Positions 24,435-36,883 of a DNA stretch of 64,000 bases are shown piece after piece (within the stretch, counting starts at the first letter, position 1; each line of letters opens with the position of its first letter). The stretch spans positions 372,001-436,000 of the forward strand of contig JAMXBD010000428.1 in NCBI GenBank assembly GCA_024138025.1. The letters are read 5' to 3'. The notes under the pieces are model-generated. The model was given only the letters and a program-made list of their open reading frames with translations. It was not told the DNA's origin and ran no database searches. Position numbers and translations under genes: made by a program. The DNA is from Combretum micranthum. Lineage: Eukaryota; Streptophyta; Magnoliopsida; Myrtales; Combretaceae.

Positions 24435-26586
24435 AGATATTAAATTAGATAGCTTCTACAATATAATCCCCTTATGGATCCTAGAAAACCCTTCAAAAAC
24501 AATAGAAAAAAGAAGGCTTTTCATCAGCATTCACAATACGCAAGAGCTTCACAAGGGGAGCTGTGGCTTTTACCATAAGCAAATAATCTTCCCAAAATGA
24601 TGTGTCTAACACAATAGCAATAAAAGCCTTTCTAGGATCACATTTTGAAACCTATGACTTATGAAATGTGTACTTGTTGCTAAAGCTTGCAAATCATGCT
24701 TATGTTCAAAGATACTTTTCAAAGCAATAAAAATAGTAGCAAATCGAGTTACTCCTGGATGAACAATTTCTTTCCAACCATATCTTTTTCCTAACCAAGA
24801 CAACAAATGAATATAATCATATACAAATGTAGTTCCCTTGGAAGCACACTTTGCAAGCTCATCTACATGAGCAATGTTGCTAATATCTTTTAACATCAAA
24901 TTCAAACAATATGTTGTGCAAGGAGACAAATATATATGATCATCCTCTCTTGCAACAACCTCTCGGCTGCAACATAATTGCTTGCATTGTTAGTCACTAT
25001 ATGCACCACATAAGAAGGCCCAACCCACTCAATTATTTTTGAAAACATATTGCATAAAGTATTAGCATCCTTCACGATGTCGGATGCATCAATGGACTTC
25101 ACAAACATTACCTAGCAGGACAATACTCTAGAAAATTAATGAGGGTCCTTTGTCTTTGATCAATCCAACCATAAGCCATTATTGCACATCATTGATCCTT
25201 ATGTTTGACAGATTTGAGATATGCCGACATTTTTTTAATCTCACTATTTTTTTTGCAAGAAGCAATATTGCCACAAATCCCTACCAAATGATATTTCATC
25301 CTATTAATACCTCCGCCTTGATACCTAGGTCCACAATAACGACAAGTGAATACCATCTTCCCTTTCTCATTAGTAGATGAGCTAAAATGCTTCCAAGCAG
25401 GATCATAAATTGTACGAATTGAAGAAGACGATTGACTACTCGCCATGTCTCTTCTTCAACAACCCTTTCTTTCTTTTTTTTTTTTTTTTTGAAAAACAAC
25501 ATTTATAATTAGTAACAGCTCTAGGATTATGTACTCTGTTTAATAATAGCAATATGTACTAGCTAAGCTACATTATATAATCAAGAACAAGCCATGAATC
25601 ATCAAGTAATAGCTCTAGGAATTCACAAGTTTTGTATTATATATAGCCATATACTAGTAACTATAGATAATATAAGATAGAATATAATATATATATATAT
25701 ATACATATATGTCAATACATTCTTGATCAAATTACTTTAAAACCTAAAGTCTAAACAATCCAAAATTTTTTGTTTTAGCTGCCGGTGGTGATACCCTACT
25801 TATTTAACCTTCTTTGCCAATTTCAGATTTTTTTAACCCGATGCACAATTGAAATTTTAAAGACAGCAACATATCAAATACTCATTTCGAAGCTCTCAAC
25901 TCCTCCGTTCATCTTACAAGTCTTGGATCTTTCACATATATCATGTAATATGCCTATATTTTCTATATTAGTAATCACTTCTAAATTTTAAATCAAGCTG
26001 TAAATGAACTATGGGACTAGTAAAAATTGAAAGCCAAGTTGTAAAACAAAATCTCCTCACAAATTTTGACCACATACCAGCATAAAGGAACAAACTTTAT
26101 ATATATAAAAAAAAAAAACGGAATGAATCACAATGAGATGGGAAATCGAAACTCACCTTATCTGGCTAGCGGTGATGGCGGTGTACTGTGGTGGTGGGTA
26201 GCGGCGATGGTCGGTAGCCCTATTCCTTACTATAGCTTACAAGTTTTAACTTTTAAGTTTGGTTTTGTTTTTGCTTATAAGGTATTCTATTTCTTTGCCT
26301 TTAGTTTTCTTTTACTTTTACATTTAAGTTTACTTTGTTCTGTATTTACTTTTTACTTTTTACTTTTTGACTTGGTGCTTCCTATTGTACTACACTACTA
26401 CTACTTATACAGTTACACCAGATGTCCAAGTTGGCTTTTGCCTTTTGTTTTTTTAAATAAGTGGGCATTTATACTAGGTAGACTTGGCCGATTTGCGTAA
26501 AAAACGAGCCAAACGTTAGACCCAACCTACCTTTAGTGCTGGTTCCGGTCGAACAGGCCGGTCCGGGCCGGTTTTGACAACCTTAG
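24435..26586 (-). mobile_element. hAT-D copy 1: DUF659-type hAT remnant, 3' truncated
   Basis: On the minus strand it begins at about 26586 with AAGGTTGTCAAAACCGGCCC, a hAT-like terminal motif. It then runs through a promoter-like spacer and a BED-finger/DUF659 gene, and ends abruptly at 24435. The C-terminal dimerisation part and the 3' terminal repeat are absent; sequence left of 24435 is unrelated. Confidence 0.7.
24530..25446 (-). pseudogene. hAT transposase remnant, copy 1 (BED finger + DUF659)
   Basis: It starts MASSQSSSSIRTIYDPAWKH at 25446 and contains a BED-type zinc finger (CRYCG ... MKYHLVGICG) within the first 65 residues. After a stop near 25189 comes a DUF659-like block, a domain found in plant hAT transposases: WIDQRQRT, SIDASDIVKDA, WVGPSYVVHIVTNNASNY, CTTYCLNLMLKDIS, GVTRFATIFIALKSIF. 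The ~150-200 residues normally between the two domains are missing, so the gene was internally deleted before the duplication. In this copy the DUF659 part is further split by single-base deletions near 25109 and 24946 relative to copy 2. It is non-functional. Confidence 0.85.
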
Positions 26587-26801
26587 ATAAAAGTCATAAA
26601 TATGTTCCCTTAACTATTGGTTGGGTGTTACTTTTATAATGTATTTGCAATGTTTTTCAATTTATAATTAAAATAAAATCATGTAAATACGTAGTATGAA
26701 TATTTGTTTCTCAATAATGCATTTGCAATTTCTCTTAAATGTTTTTCAATTTATACTTGAAATAAAAGAATGTAAATTTTTAATACGTGGGAACTTTTAC
26801 A

Positions 26802-27521
26802 TAGACATGTGCACGGTTCGATTCCAAACCGGGAACCAGACTAAATTGCTATTAGCGGTTTTAGAATCGAAACTGGATTGGTTGCCTGGTTCCAGAACCA
26901 ACTAAGAAACCACCGATTTTTCAGTTCCTAAGCGATTCTGTGGCCTAGAACCGGTGGTTCCACAACCAGTGGCTCTATAATCGATTCTATAAAAAAAGAA
27001 GAAAATTAAAGAAAAATTAAAAAATATATATTTAATATGCAATCATTGATGTTTACAATTTTTCACATGAATAGTAAAATTTATTATCTCTTTACAAATA
27101 TTTAATGTGTTATTATCAACAACATAAATATAAGTTAAAATCATATATAATTTACTTTATATAAACTTCTCATAAAGGCAAAATCCATTACCTTAATAAT
27201 GCGTGATTTTTTTTGTATTGTAATTTTCTTTTTATCTTTTAGAATATTTTGTAATCTCATATTACTAACTACTATTGATAATATTGGTTATGTTTGTATA
27301 TAAGTAAATGTGTATTCTAAATAATTTTTTAAAAACTTTGGTTAAATAATTTTAACACTTTAAAGTCAATGAATTTTGGGTTTAAAATTTATTTTATTAA
27401 AAATAAAGCTCATTAATTTTTTTTTTGTTTTTACTTAAAAAAGGCGGTTTCATGGTTTCAAAATTTAGAACTGGCAGTTCTAGTTCCGATTCAGTTTGGT
27501 TTTGAACCATGCCTATGTCTA
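26802..27521. mobile_element. 720-bp non-autonomous hAT with 8-bp target duplication, copy 1
   Basis: The left end is TAGACATGTGCACGGTTCGATTCC and the right end, on the opposite strand, TAGACATAGGCATGGTTCAAAACC, giving imperfect terminal inverted repeats. Target duplications are CTTTTACA (26794-26801) and CTTCTACG (27522-27529). The interior is AT-rich and non-coding with GGTTCC/GAACC subterminal motifs near the left end. It is also present in unit 2, so it inserted before the 5.9-kb duplication. Confidence 0.85.
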
Positions 27522-27806
27522 CTTCTACGATCCAATTATAGTTGAAAAATTAAATGGATTATAAGAAAAAATAAGTGTAAAAAATTTTAGGGTTTGATCA
27601 CGGTTCGAAAAGATCCGAACTATTTATTGATGTGACGAGATTAGTCCCAATACAACTGCCACAGGACCATAGAATTTTCCGTTGTAAGAATATTTATTTC
27701 TTGTATTGAGGAAGTAATGTCCATATTCTATAATCATTATGCAATGTTGTAATAATGCCTTACTTAATATTTGTTTAATAACCATAATATATCTAGTAAT
27801 CTAGAG

Positions 27807-30339
27807 TAGACATGTCTCCAGGTCGGGTCCGAAAAGGGATCCAACTGGAACTGACTTTAGCGAGTCCTTGATTGGACTTGCCTTGCTATGTTGGCATCTT
27901 TACTGGGTCTTAGACCCGCCGAATTGGCGAGTCCTACCCTTTTTGGATCTGTGAATCCACTAGAATCGGTGGGTCCCCACGGTTTCTCTTCCTTAAAAAA
28001 AAAAAAAAAAAATTGCAATAGCTACTCAACTTTGCAAGGGAACCTTACCTTTAGTCAATAATGAATAAGGCTTCAAAGTTCAAATAATGGTGCAGACATC
28101 ATAAAGTCCAAAGACAAATGGAAAACAATGGAAGCAAAAAAATGTAATGTACCTGCAAGCTTACAATGTTGTGTCATAACGAGTTGATGTTGGCCTATAT
28201 TGGCATGTAAATGCCATACTTTATTTTGAAAATTGATGTGTAAAATGTGCGAAATGGATAGGAGTAATGCAGTAAGATTCGCAGATGCTAAAATTTTCAA
28301 AATTTGAAATTTATTTTTCCTCGTGTAGATAAGGTGAATGCAAGAAGCCTACATAAATACATATGCTATCTCATAAATTTTTTGCAAATATGCAAACATG
28401 AAAAAAATTTTTGTGCAAACATTCTGAAAACGAGCATAAAATCCATTGCAGCTTGTGTTTAATATTTTTAGGTGTCTCTTTTTATTGTATTTCTTATGCT
28501 ATTCGTTTCAAGTATTTGTGAAAAGTTCATTGTGATCTATGTTTCGTATTTTTATTACAACTCCACATTTATTTTTTTAATCCCCATTGCATGATATGGT
28601 ATCGTTTTTTCGACATAGCTTCTTAAGAAAAAGTAAGGACAAAGGCAAGGCAATGCCTTAACATCGGATTTAGAACGGCAACACCATGTCACAAATGAAG
28701 ATCTTGACTTCTTCGAATTTGATGGTAATCCTTGTACAAACGAAGTGCAACAAGAGGGATATCTTGCTATCCCACCTAGCTTTGAGCAAAGAATTATAAT
28801 ATATCATCCCATTAGTAAGGAGACACAAGAATCATATGATATGGAGAATTTAATGGGAGGGGAAATGGAGGAGGATCCAAAGGTTGGCGACAAGGAGCAA
28901 AATAAACCAATCTCTTAACCAAATTCAGGTAAGTCACCACGTCCACTTAGATCATCTATCTTTATGGTGCATTTCAGGAAAGTTGAAGGTCCCAATGGTA
29001 AAATCCGAGGCTACTACAACTATTGTATGACAAGTTACGCGTGGAAGACTAGTGAGGGATATGGTAGCTTCACCAAACACTTGTAAAACAACATCCCAAA
29101 GAGTTTAGCATTGAATCGGGCCAGCAACAATTGTCAGAAAAGTAGTAATGGCTCCAAAAATAATGTAAGGTTATTTCGATTTAGCACTAAAAAGTACAAA
29201 GACGCTCTTGCAAAAATGATTGGAGGTGTGCACCCCAGTATGAGATCTAGTGAACATTCAAACTGAGACATTTAGTGGAAGACACACTTAATCCATAAGC
29301 ACGCCTATATAGTTCAACAACGATGCATCAACACATCATACAGCTTTCCAGGGATAATAAGATGGAATTGAAAGGTATTTTCAACAACCTTGATACATGT
29401 GTTTCTAACTGTTTGGACATTTGGACCAATAGGTGGAGTGAAAATTCATATATAGGTATCACCTGTTACTGGATAGATAATAACTGGATACTTAATAAAC
29501 GTCTTATTGCATTAAGAAAAATGGATGGCGCGCACACACTGCATAAGACATATATTCTATAATAAGCCAAGTTCCTTCAAACTATTTCTTAACAAAGAAA
29601 ATATTTTCTATCCACTTTGATAATGCATTTGCAAATACTGCAAGTATGTGTGACCTTCAAAACCTTTTCTAGTCTATTGGGTGGTACTTTTTTCCATATA
29701 ATGTGTACATGCCACAATCTTAACTTGTGTGTAAAAAGTGGAACGGACTCACTAAACTTAAGATATTCACCTATTAAACTGAGCGTTGATTATATAACTG
29801 ATTGTCCATTAGTAAATAAACATGGAGATATTTTTGTCTTCAACAAGGAGTGAGCCCTAGGAAATTTCGAAAAAGATGTGGTGCACAGATGGAACTCAAC
29901 TTACCAACTTCTTATGAGTACGAACAACTATAAAGAATTGTTATGCCAATTTGCTATTGCACACATGCCAAACATGCCCTCTCATCCTAGGACCGAGTTA
30001 TATGTTCTAATTTGCATTATGTATTGAAAGTTTTTTATGATTATACAAAGACATTTTCTCGAGTGTATTTTCCGATTGTTCACTTGTTTTTGCTAGAAGC
30101 ATTTAATATTGTAGGCACTTTAGTAGGTTTCAATATGACGGACTGCTATAGTTAAGTATGCAAAACATGACACATAAGTGGCTTTCGTACTATTGCCACA
30201 TCCTAATGATATATAATATTGCATGGGTATTGGACCCACATCGTAAATTTGAAGGGCTTGGTGGACTCATTGATTGAGGAGTATTACAAGCATATTGATA
30301 CCTTCTCGGACGATACGAACATGTACTCTATTAATTATA
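27807..30339 (+). mobile_element. hAT-A copy 1, truncated at the duplication junction
   Basis: The left terminal sequence TAGACATGTCTCCAGGTCGGG is the same as in copy 2 (33747). GGGTCC/GGACTTGCC-type subterminal repeats follow, then a plus-strand transposase gene that is cut at 30339 where unit 2 starts. The 3' third of the gene and the right terminus are absent. Confidence 0.75.
28650..30339 (+). pseudogene. hAT-A transposase remnant, copy 1 (truncated)
   Basis: An acidic N-terminal segment (about 28655-28918) ends in a stop before a BED-finger-like block (28921-29085, GYYNYCMTSYAWKTSEGYGS). Core transposase motifs follow in pieces: CLDIWTNRWSENSYIGITCYWID near 29400-29470, a CTCHNLNLCVKSGTDSL block near 29705, and a RWNSTYQLL motif near 29890. 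Frames are interrupted repeatedly by stops and frameshifts. Similarity ends at 30339 at the duplication junction, so the dimerisation domain seen in copy 2 is missing. Confidence 0.8.
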
Positions 30340-32525
30340 AGATATTAAATTAGATAGCTTCTACAATATAATCCCCTTATGGATCCTAGAAAACCCTTCA
30401 AAAACAATAGAAAAAAGAAGGCTTTTCATCAGCATTCACAATACGCAAGAGCTTCACAAGGGGAGATGTGGCTTTTACCATAAGCAAATAATCTTCCCAA
30501 AATGATGTGTCTAACACAATAGCAATAAAAGCCTTTCTAGGATCACATTTTGAAACCTATGACTTATGAAATGTGTACTTGTTGCTAAAGCTTGCAAATC
30601 ATGCTTATGTTCAAAGATACTTTTCAAAGCAATAAAAATAGTAGCAAATCGAGTTACTCCTGGATGAACAATTTCTTTCCAACCATATCTTTTTCCTAAC
30701 CAAGACAACAAATGAATATAATCATATACAAATGTAGTTCCCTTGGAAGCACACTTTGCAAGCTCATCTACATGAGCAATGTTGCTAATATCTTTTAACA
30801 TCAAATTCAAACAATATGTTGTGCAAGGAGACAAATATATGTGATCATACCTCTCTTGCAACAACCTCTCGACTGCAACATAATTGCTTGCATTGTTAGT
30901 CACTATATGCACCACATAAGAAGGCCCAACCCACTCAATTATTTTTGAAAACATATTGCATAAAGTATTAGCATCCTTCACGATGTCGGATGCATCAATG
31001 GACTTCACAAACATTACCCTAGCAGGACAATACTCTAGAAAATTAATGAGGGTCCTTTGTCTTTGATCAATCCAACCATAAGCCATTATTGCACATCATT
31101 GATCCTTATGTTTGACAGATTTGAGATATGCCGACATTTTTTTTAATCTCACTTAGTATTTTTTTGCAAGAAGCAATATTGCCACAAATCCCTACCAAAT
31201 GATATTTCATCCTATTAATACCTCCACCTTGATACCTAGGTCCACAATAACGACACATGAATACCATCTTTCCTTTCTCATTAGTAGATGAGATAAAATG
31301 CTTCCAAGCAGGATCATAAATTGTACGAATTGAAGAAGACGTTTGACTACTCGCCATGTCTCTTCTTCAACAACCCTTTCTTTCTTTCTTTCTTTTTTTT
31401 TATTTTTTGAAAAACAACATTTATAATTAGTAACAGCTCTAGGATTATGTACTCTGTTTAATAATAGCAATATGTACTAGCTAAGCTACATTATATAATC
31501 AAGAAAAAGCCATGAATCATCAAGTAACAGCTCTAGGAATTTACAAGTTTTGTATTATATATAGCTATATACTAGTAACTATAGATAATATAAGATAGAA
31601 TATAATATATATATATATACATATATGTCAATACATTCTTGATCAAATTACTTTAAAACCTAAAGTCTAAACAATCCCAAATTTTTTGTTTTAGCTGCCC
31701 GGTGGTGATACCCTACTTGTTTAACCTTCTTTGCCAATTATGGATTTTTTTAACCCGATGCACAATTGAAATTTTAAAGACAACAACATATCAAATACTC
31801 ATTTCAAAGCTCTCAACTCCTTCTTTCATCTTACAAGTCTTGGATCTTTGACATATATCATGTAATATGCCTATATATATATTAGTAATCACTTCTAAAT
31901 TTTAAATCAAGCTGTAAATGAACTAGGGGACTAGTAAAAACTGAAAGCCAAGTTGTAAAACAAAATCTCCTCACAAATTTTGACCACATACCAGCATAAA
32001 GTAACAAACTTTATAAAAAAAAAAAAAACGGAATGAATCACAATGAGATGGGAAATCGAAACTCACCTTATCTGGCCAGTGGTGATGGTGGTGTACTGTG
32101 GTGATGGGTAGCGGCACTGATCGGTGGTCTATGGTGGTAGGGTAGCGGCGATGGTCGGTAGCCCTGTTCCTTACTATAGCTTATAAGTTTTAACTTTTAA
32201 GTTTGGTTTTGGTTTTGCTTATAAGGTATTCTATTTCTTTGCCTTTAGTTTTCTTTTACTTTTACATTTAAGTTTACTTTGTTATGTATTTACTTTTTAC
32301 TTTTTGACTTGGTACTTCTTATTGTACTACACTACTACTACTTATACGGTTACACCAGATGTGCAAGTTGGCTTTTGCCTTATGTTTTTTTTTAAATAAG
32401 TAGGCATCTATACTAGGTAGACCCGGCCGATTCGAGTAAAAAATTAGCCAAACGTTAGACCCAGCCTACCTTTAGTGTTGGGTCCGGTCGAACAGGCTGG
32501 TTCGGGTCGGTTTTGACAACCTAAG
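30340..32525 (-). mobile_element. hAT-D copy 2: DUF659-type hAT remnant
   Basis: Same organisation as copy 1 (24435-26586): terminal AGGTTGTCAAAACCG at about 32508-32525 on the minus strand, spacer, BED/DUF659 gene, abrupt end at 30340. Here the neighbour across the break is the truncated hAT-A gene, giving a tail-to-tail chimeric junction. Confidence 0.7.
30440..31357 (-). pseudogene. hAT transposase remnant, copy 2 (BED finger + DUF659)
   Basis: The BED-finger start lies at 31357-31106 (MASSQTSSSIRTIYDPAWKH; CRYCG ... MKYHLVGICG). An uninterrupted 191-codon DUF659 block follows at 31086-30511 (WIDQRQRTLINFLEYCPARV, IDASDIVKDANTLCNMFSK, VTNNASNYVAVERLL, CTTYCLNLMLKDISNIAHVD, RYGWKEIVHPGVTRFATIF). 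A frameshift near 30530 precedes a last recognisable segment (FWEDYLLMVKATAPLVKLLR) that ends at about 30440. The domain between BED and DUF659 and the C-terminal dimerisation domain are absent. This copy preserves the frame better than copy 1. Confidence 0.85.
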
Positions 32526-32740
32526 TTAAAAGTCATAAATATGTTCCCTTAACTATTGATTGGGTGTTACTTTTAGAATGTATTTGCAATGTTTTTCAAT
32601 TTATACTAAAAATAAAAGCATGTAAATACGTAGTATGAATATTTGTTTCTCAATAATGCATTTGCAATTTCTCTTAAATGTTTTTCAATTTATACTTGAA
32701 ATAAAAGAATGTAAATTTGTAATACATGGGAACTTCTACA

Positions 32741-33461
32741 TAGATATGTGCACGGTTTGATTCCAAACCGGGAACCAGACTAAATTGCTACTAGCGGTTT
32801 TAGAATCGAAACCAGATTGGTTGCCTGGTTCCAGAACCGACTAAGAAACCACCGATTTTTTAGTTCTTAAGCGATTCTATGGCCTAAAACCGGTGGTTCT
32901 ACAACTGGTGGCTCCATAATCGATTCTATAAAAAAAGAAGAAAATTAAAGAAAACTTAAAAAATATATATTAAATATGCAATCATTGATGTTTACAATTT
33001 TTCACATGAATAGTAAAATTTATTATCTATTTACAAATATTTGATGTGTTATTATCAACAACATAAATATAAGTTAAAATCATATATAATTTACTTTATA
33101 TAAACTTCTCATAAAGGCAAAATCTATTATCTTAATAATGCAAGATTTTTTTTTTGTATTATAATTTTCTTTTTATCTTTTAGGATATTTTGCAATCTCA
33201 TATTACTAACTACTATTGATGATATTGGTTATGTTTGTATAAAAGTAAATGTGCATTCTAAACAATTTTTTAAAAATTTTGGTTAAATAATTTTAACACT
33301 TTAAAGTCAATGAATTTTGGGTTTAAAATTTATTTTATTAAAAATATAGCTCATTAATTTTTTTTTTGTTTTTACTTAAAAAAGGCGGTTTCACGGTTTC
33401 AAAATTTAGAATTAGCAGTTCTAGTTTCGATTCAGTTGGTTTTGAACCATGCCTATGTCTA
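32741..33461. mobile_element. ~720-bp non-autonomous hAT, copy 2
   Basis: Counterpart of 26802-27521: ends TAGATATGTGCACGG and (opposite strand) TAGACATAGGCATGG. Target duplications are CTTCTACA (32733-32740) and CTTCTACG (33462-33469), 7 of 8 matching. Non-coding. Confidence 0.85.
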
Positions 33462-34594
33462 CTTCTACGATCCAATTACAGTTGAAAAATTAAATGGATT
33501 ACAAGAAAAAATAAGTGTAAAAAATTTCAGGGTTTAATCACGATTCGAAAATATCTGAACCGTTCATTAATGTGATGAGATTGGTCCCAATACAACCGCC
33601 ACAGGACCATAGAATTTTCCGTTGTAAGAATATGTATTTCTTGTATTGAGGAAGTAATGTCCATATTCTATAATCATTATGCAATGTTGTAATAATGCCT
33701 TACTTAATATTTGTTTAATAACCATAATATATCTAGTAATCTAGAGTAGACATGTCTCCAGGTCAGGTCCGAAAAGGGATCCGACTGGAACTGACTTTAG
33801 CGAGTCCTTGATTGGACTTACCTCGCTTGGTTGGCGTCTTTACTGGGTCTTAGACTCGCCGAATTGGCGAGTCCTACCCGTTCTGGATCCGTGAATCCAC
33901 TAGAATCGGTGGGTCCCCACGGTTTCTCTTTCTTTAAAAAAAAAAAATTGCAATAGCCACTTAACTTTGCAATGGAACCTTACCTTTAGTCAATAAATAA
34001 TGAATAGGGCTTCAAAGTTCAAATAATGGTGCGGACATCATAAAGGCCAAAGACAAATGGAAAACAATGGAAGCAAAAATAATGTAATGTACCTGCAAAC
34101 TTACAATGTTATGTCATAACGAGTTGATGTTGGCCTATATTGGCATGTAAATGCCATACTTTATTTTGAAAATTGATGTGTAAAATGTGCGAAATGGATA
34201 GGAGCAATGCAGTAAGATTCGCAGATGCTAAAATTTTCAAAATTTGAAATTTATTTTTCCTCGTGTAGATAAGGTGAATGCAAGAAGTCTACATAAATAC
34301 ATGTGCTATCTCATAAATTTTTTGCAAATATGCAAACGTGAAAAAAAATTTTTGTGCAAACATTTTGAAAACGAGCATAAAATCCATTGCAGCCTGTGCT
34401 TAATATTTTTAGGTGTCTATTTTTATTGTATTTCTTGTGCTATTCGTTTCAAGTATTTATGAAAAGTTCATTGTGGTCTATGTTTCATATTTTTGTTGCA
34501 ACTCCACATTTATTTTTTTAATCCCATTGCATGATATGGTATCATTTTTTCGACATAGCTTCTTAAGAAAAAGTAAGGACAAAGGCAAGGCAAT

Positions 34595-36834
34595 GCCTTA
34601 ACATCGGATTTCGAACGGCAACACCATGTCACAGATGAAGATCTCGACTTCTTCGAATTCGATGATAATCCTAATACAAACGAAGTGCAACAAGAGGGAT
34701 ATCTTGCTATCCCACCTAGCTTTGAGCAAAGAATTATAATATATCATCCCATTAGTGAGGAGACACAAGAATCGAATGATATGGAGAATTTAATGGGAGG
34801 GGAAATGAAGGAGGATCCAAAGGTTGGTGACAAGGAGCAAAATAAACCAATCCCTTAACCAAATTCAGGTAAGTCACCACGTCCACTTAAATCATCTATC
34901 TTTATAGTGCATTTCCGGAAAGTTGAAGGTCCCAATGGTAAAATTCGAGGCTACTACAACTATTGTATGACAAGTTACACGTGGAAGACTAGTGAAGGAT
35001 ATGGCAGCTTCACCAAACACTTGTAAAACAATATCCCAACGAGTTTAGCATTGACTCAGGCCAGCAACAATTGTCAGAAAAAGTAGTAGTGGCTCCAAAA
35101 ATAATGCAAGGTTATTTCGATTTAGCACCAAAAAGTACAAAGACGCTCTTGCAAAAATGATCGAAGGCGTGCACCTCAGTATGAGATCTAGTGAACATCC
35201 AAATTTGAGACATTTAGTGGAAGACGCACTTAATCCATAAGCACGCCCATATAGTTGAACAACGATGCATCAACACATCATACAGCTTTCTAGGGATAGT
35301 AAGATGGAATTGAAAGGTACTTTCAACAACCTTGATACATGTGTTTCCAGCTGTTTGGACATTTGGACCGATAGGTGGAGTGAAAATTCATATATAGGTA
35401 TCACCTGTCACTGGATAGATGATAACTGGATACTTAATAAACACCTTATTGCATTAAGAAAAATGGATGGCGCACACACTGCATAAGACATATATTTTAC
35501 AATAAGCCAAGTTCCTCCACTCTAATAATGCATTTGCAAATACTGCAAGTATGTGTGACCTTCAAAACCTTTTCTAGCCTATTGGGTGGTACTTTTTTCC
35601 ATATAATGTGTACATGCCACAATCTTAACTTGTGTGTAAAAAGTAGAACAGACTCACTAAACTTAAGATATTCACCTATTAAACTGAGTGTTGATTATAT
35701 AGCTGATTATCCATTAGTAAATAGAACATGGAGATATTTTTGTCTTCAAAAAGGAGTGGAGCTTAGGAAATTTCGAAAAGATGTGGTGCACAGATGGAAC
35801 TCAACTTACCAACTTCTTATGAGTACGAACGACTATAAAGAATTGTTATGCCAATTTGCTCTTGCACACATGCCAAACATGCCCTTTCATCCTAGGACTG
35901 AGTTATATGTTCTAATTTGCATTATGTATTGAAAGTTTTTTATGATTGTACAAAGACATTTTCTCGAGTGTATTTCCCGATTGTTCACTTGTTTTTGCTA
36001 GAAGCATTTAATATTGTAGGCACTTTAGCCAGGTTTCAATATGATGGACTGCTATAGTTAAGTATGCAAAACATGACACGTAAGTGGCTTTCGTACTATT
36101 GCCACATCCCAATGATATATAATACTGCATGGGTATTAGACCCACATCGTAAATTTGAAGGGCTTGGTGGACTCATTGATTGAGGAGTATTACAAGCATA
36201 TTGATACCTTGTCGGACAATATGAACATGTACTCTATTAATTATACATCTGTTGTATGTGAGACAAAATCTGTTTTAATTAAATTGTACAAACAATTCAG
36301 TTATGAAGGACAGGGATCGGTTAGTGAATCAACACCTTCATCCGAACCATCGATCATGGATGACGTTCCATTGGGAGATTTGTGTGTACTTACACAATCA
36401 CACGTACGGAAAAAGTATAAAGGTGGAAGCAATGGCACAAAATGCACTTAAATTAGTAGATACCTTCACACAGAATTTGAGTTCGGTGACAACACCAATG
36501 TGAGGGACTTTGACATCTTAGAATGGTGGAAATGTCACAAAAAAAATTCCTAATTTTATCCCTCATGTCAAGATAGGTGCTTGCGGTTTTAGCCTCCATG
36601 GTTGCAGTAGAGCAGGTACTTAGTCGTGTTGGTAATACATTAGATGACCACAAGACACATATGACTCCAATAACGGTTAAGGCGATAGTTTGTGTTGGCG
36701 AATGGAGTGAAGCAAAAAGACGGCTACATGAGATCTTCGTGGTGACCAGTGAGGAAGATGAGTACTTCAGCGACTACAATTCATCGAGAGGAATCATCGC
36801 ACTAGGCACTCTCGACATAACTCAAGATGAGTAG
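34595..36834 (+). pseudogene. hAT-A transposase remnant, copy 2 (near full length)
   Basis: In order: an acidic N-terminal region (about 34600-34857), a BED-finger-like block (about 34915-35025, GYYNYCMTSYTWKTSEGYGS), the catalytic core start (35265-35486; CLDIWTDRWSENSYIGITC), a long core segment (35528-35932; GGTFFHIMCTCHNLNLCVKS, HRWNSTYQLLMSTNDYKELL), a middle segment (36155-36451) and the C-terminal hAT dimerisation domain (about 36500-36765; FDILEWW, AVEQVLSRVGNTLDDHKTHM, TVKAIVCVGEWSEAKRR). The layout is that of plant RICESLEEPER/DAYSLEEPER-type hAT transposases, which cut and paste the element by binding its ends. Several stops and frameshifts separate the blocks, so it is inactive. 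It differs from copy 1 by retaining the C-terminus. Confidence 0.85.
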
Positions 36835-36883
36835 TTCTTACAATTTTGTTCAAATGCAAATATAATATGTATACTAGAAGAAA

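Larger units (their letters stand above)
24435..30339. repeat. Unit 1 of a 5,905-bp direct tandem duplication
   Basis: Every landmark in this unit recurs 5.90-5.94 kb downstream: the hAT-D remnant, the microsatellite-bearing spacer, the 720-bp hAT and the 5' part of the hAT-A gene. The junction is visible at 30339/30340, where the hAT-A gene (ending CTATTAATTATA) is suddenly followed by the same AGATATTAAATTAGATAG that begins unit 1. By eye the two units differ by scattered substitutions and small indels (mid-90s percent identity at a guess). Confidence 0.9.
30340..36244. repeat. Unit 2 of the 5,905-bp direct tandem duplication
   Basis: Begins with the same AGATATTAAATTAGATAG as unit 1 and ends at CTATTAATTATA, after which the hAT-A gene continues uninterrupted (36245 onward). 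This shows that the right-hand flank is original and that the duplication broke inside the hAT-A gene. Confidence 0.9.

Noticed and set aside
26066..26500. 144-codon plus-strand open frame as a gene
   Set aside because: It lies in the 5' region of the hAT-D remnant, is built of TTTTACTTTT-type repeats and is not conserved as an open frame in the duplicated copy.
24435..36244. Reading the duplicated hAT region as one novel multi-gene system
   Set aside because: All coding pieces belong to known hAT transposase domains (BED, DUF659, dimerisation) and are broken; the arrangement is explained by nesting and tandem duplication.
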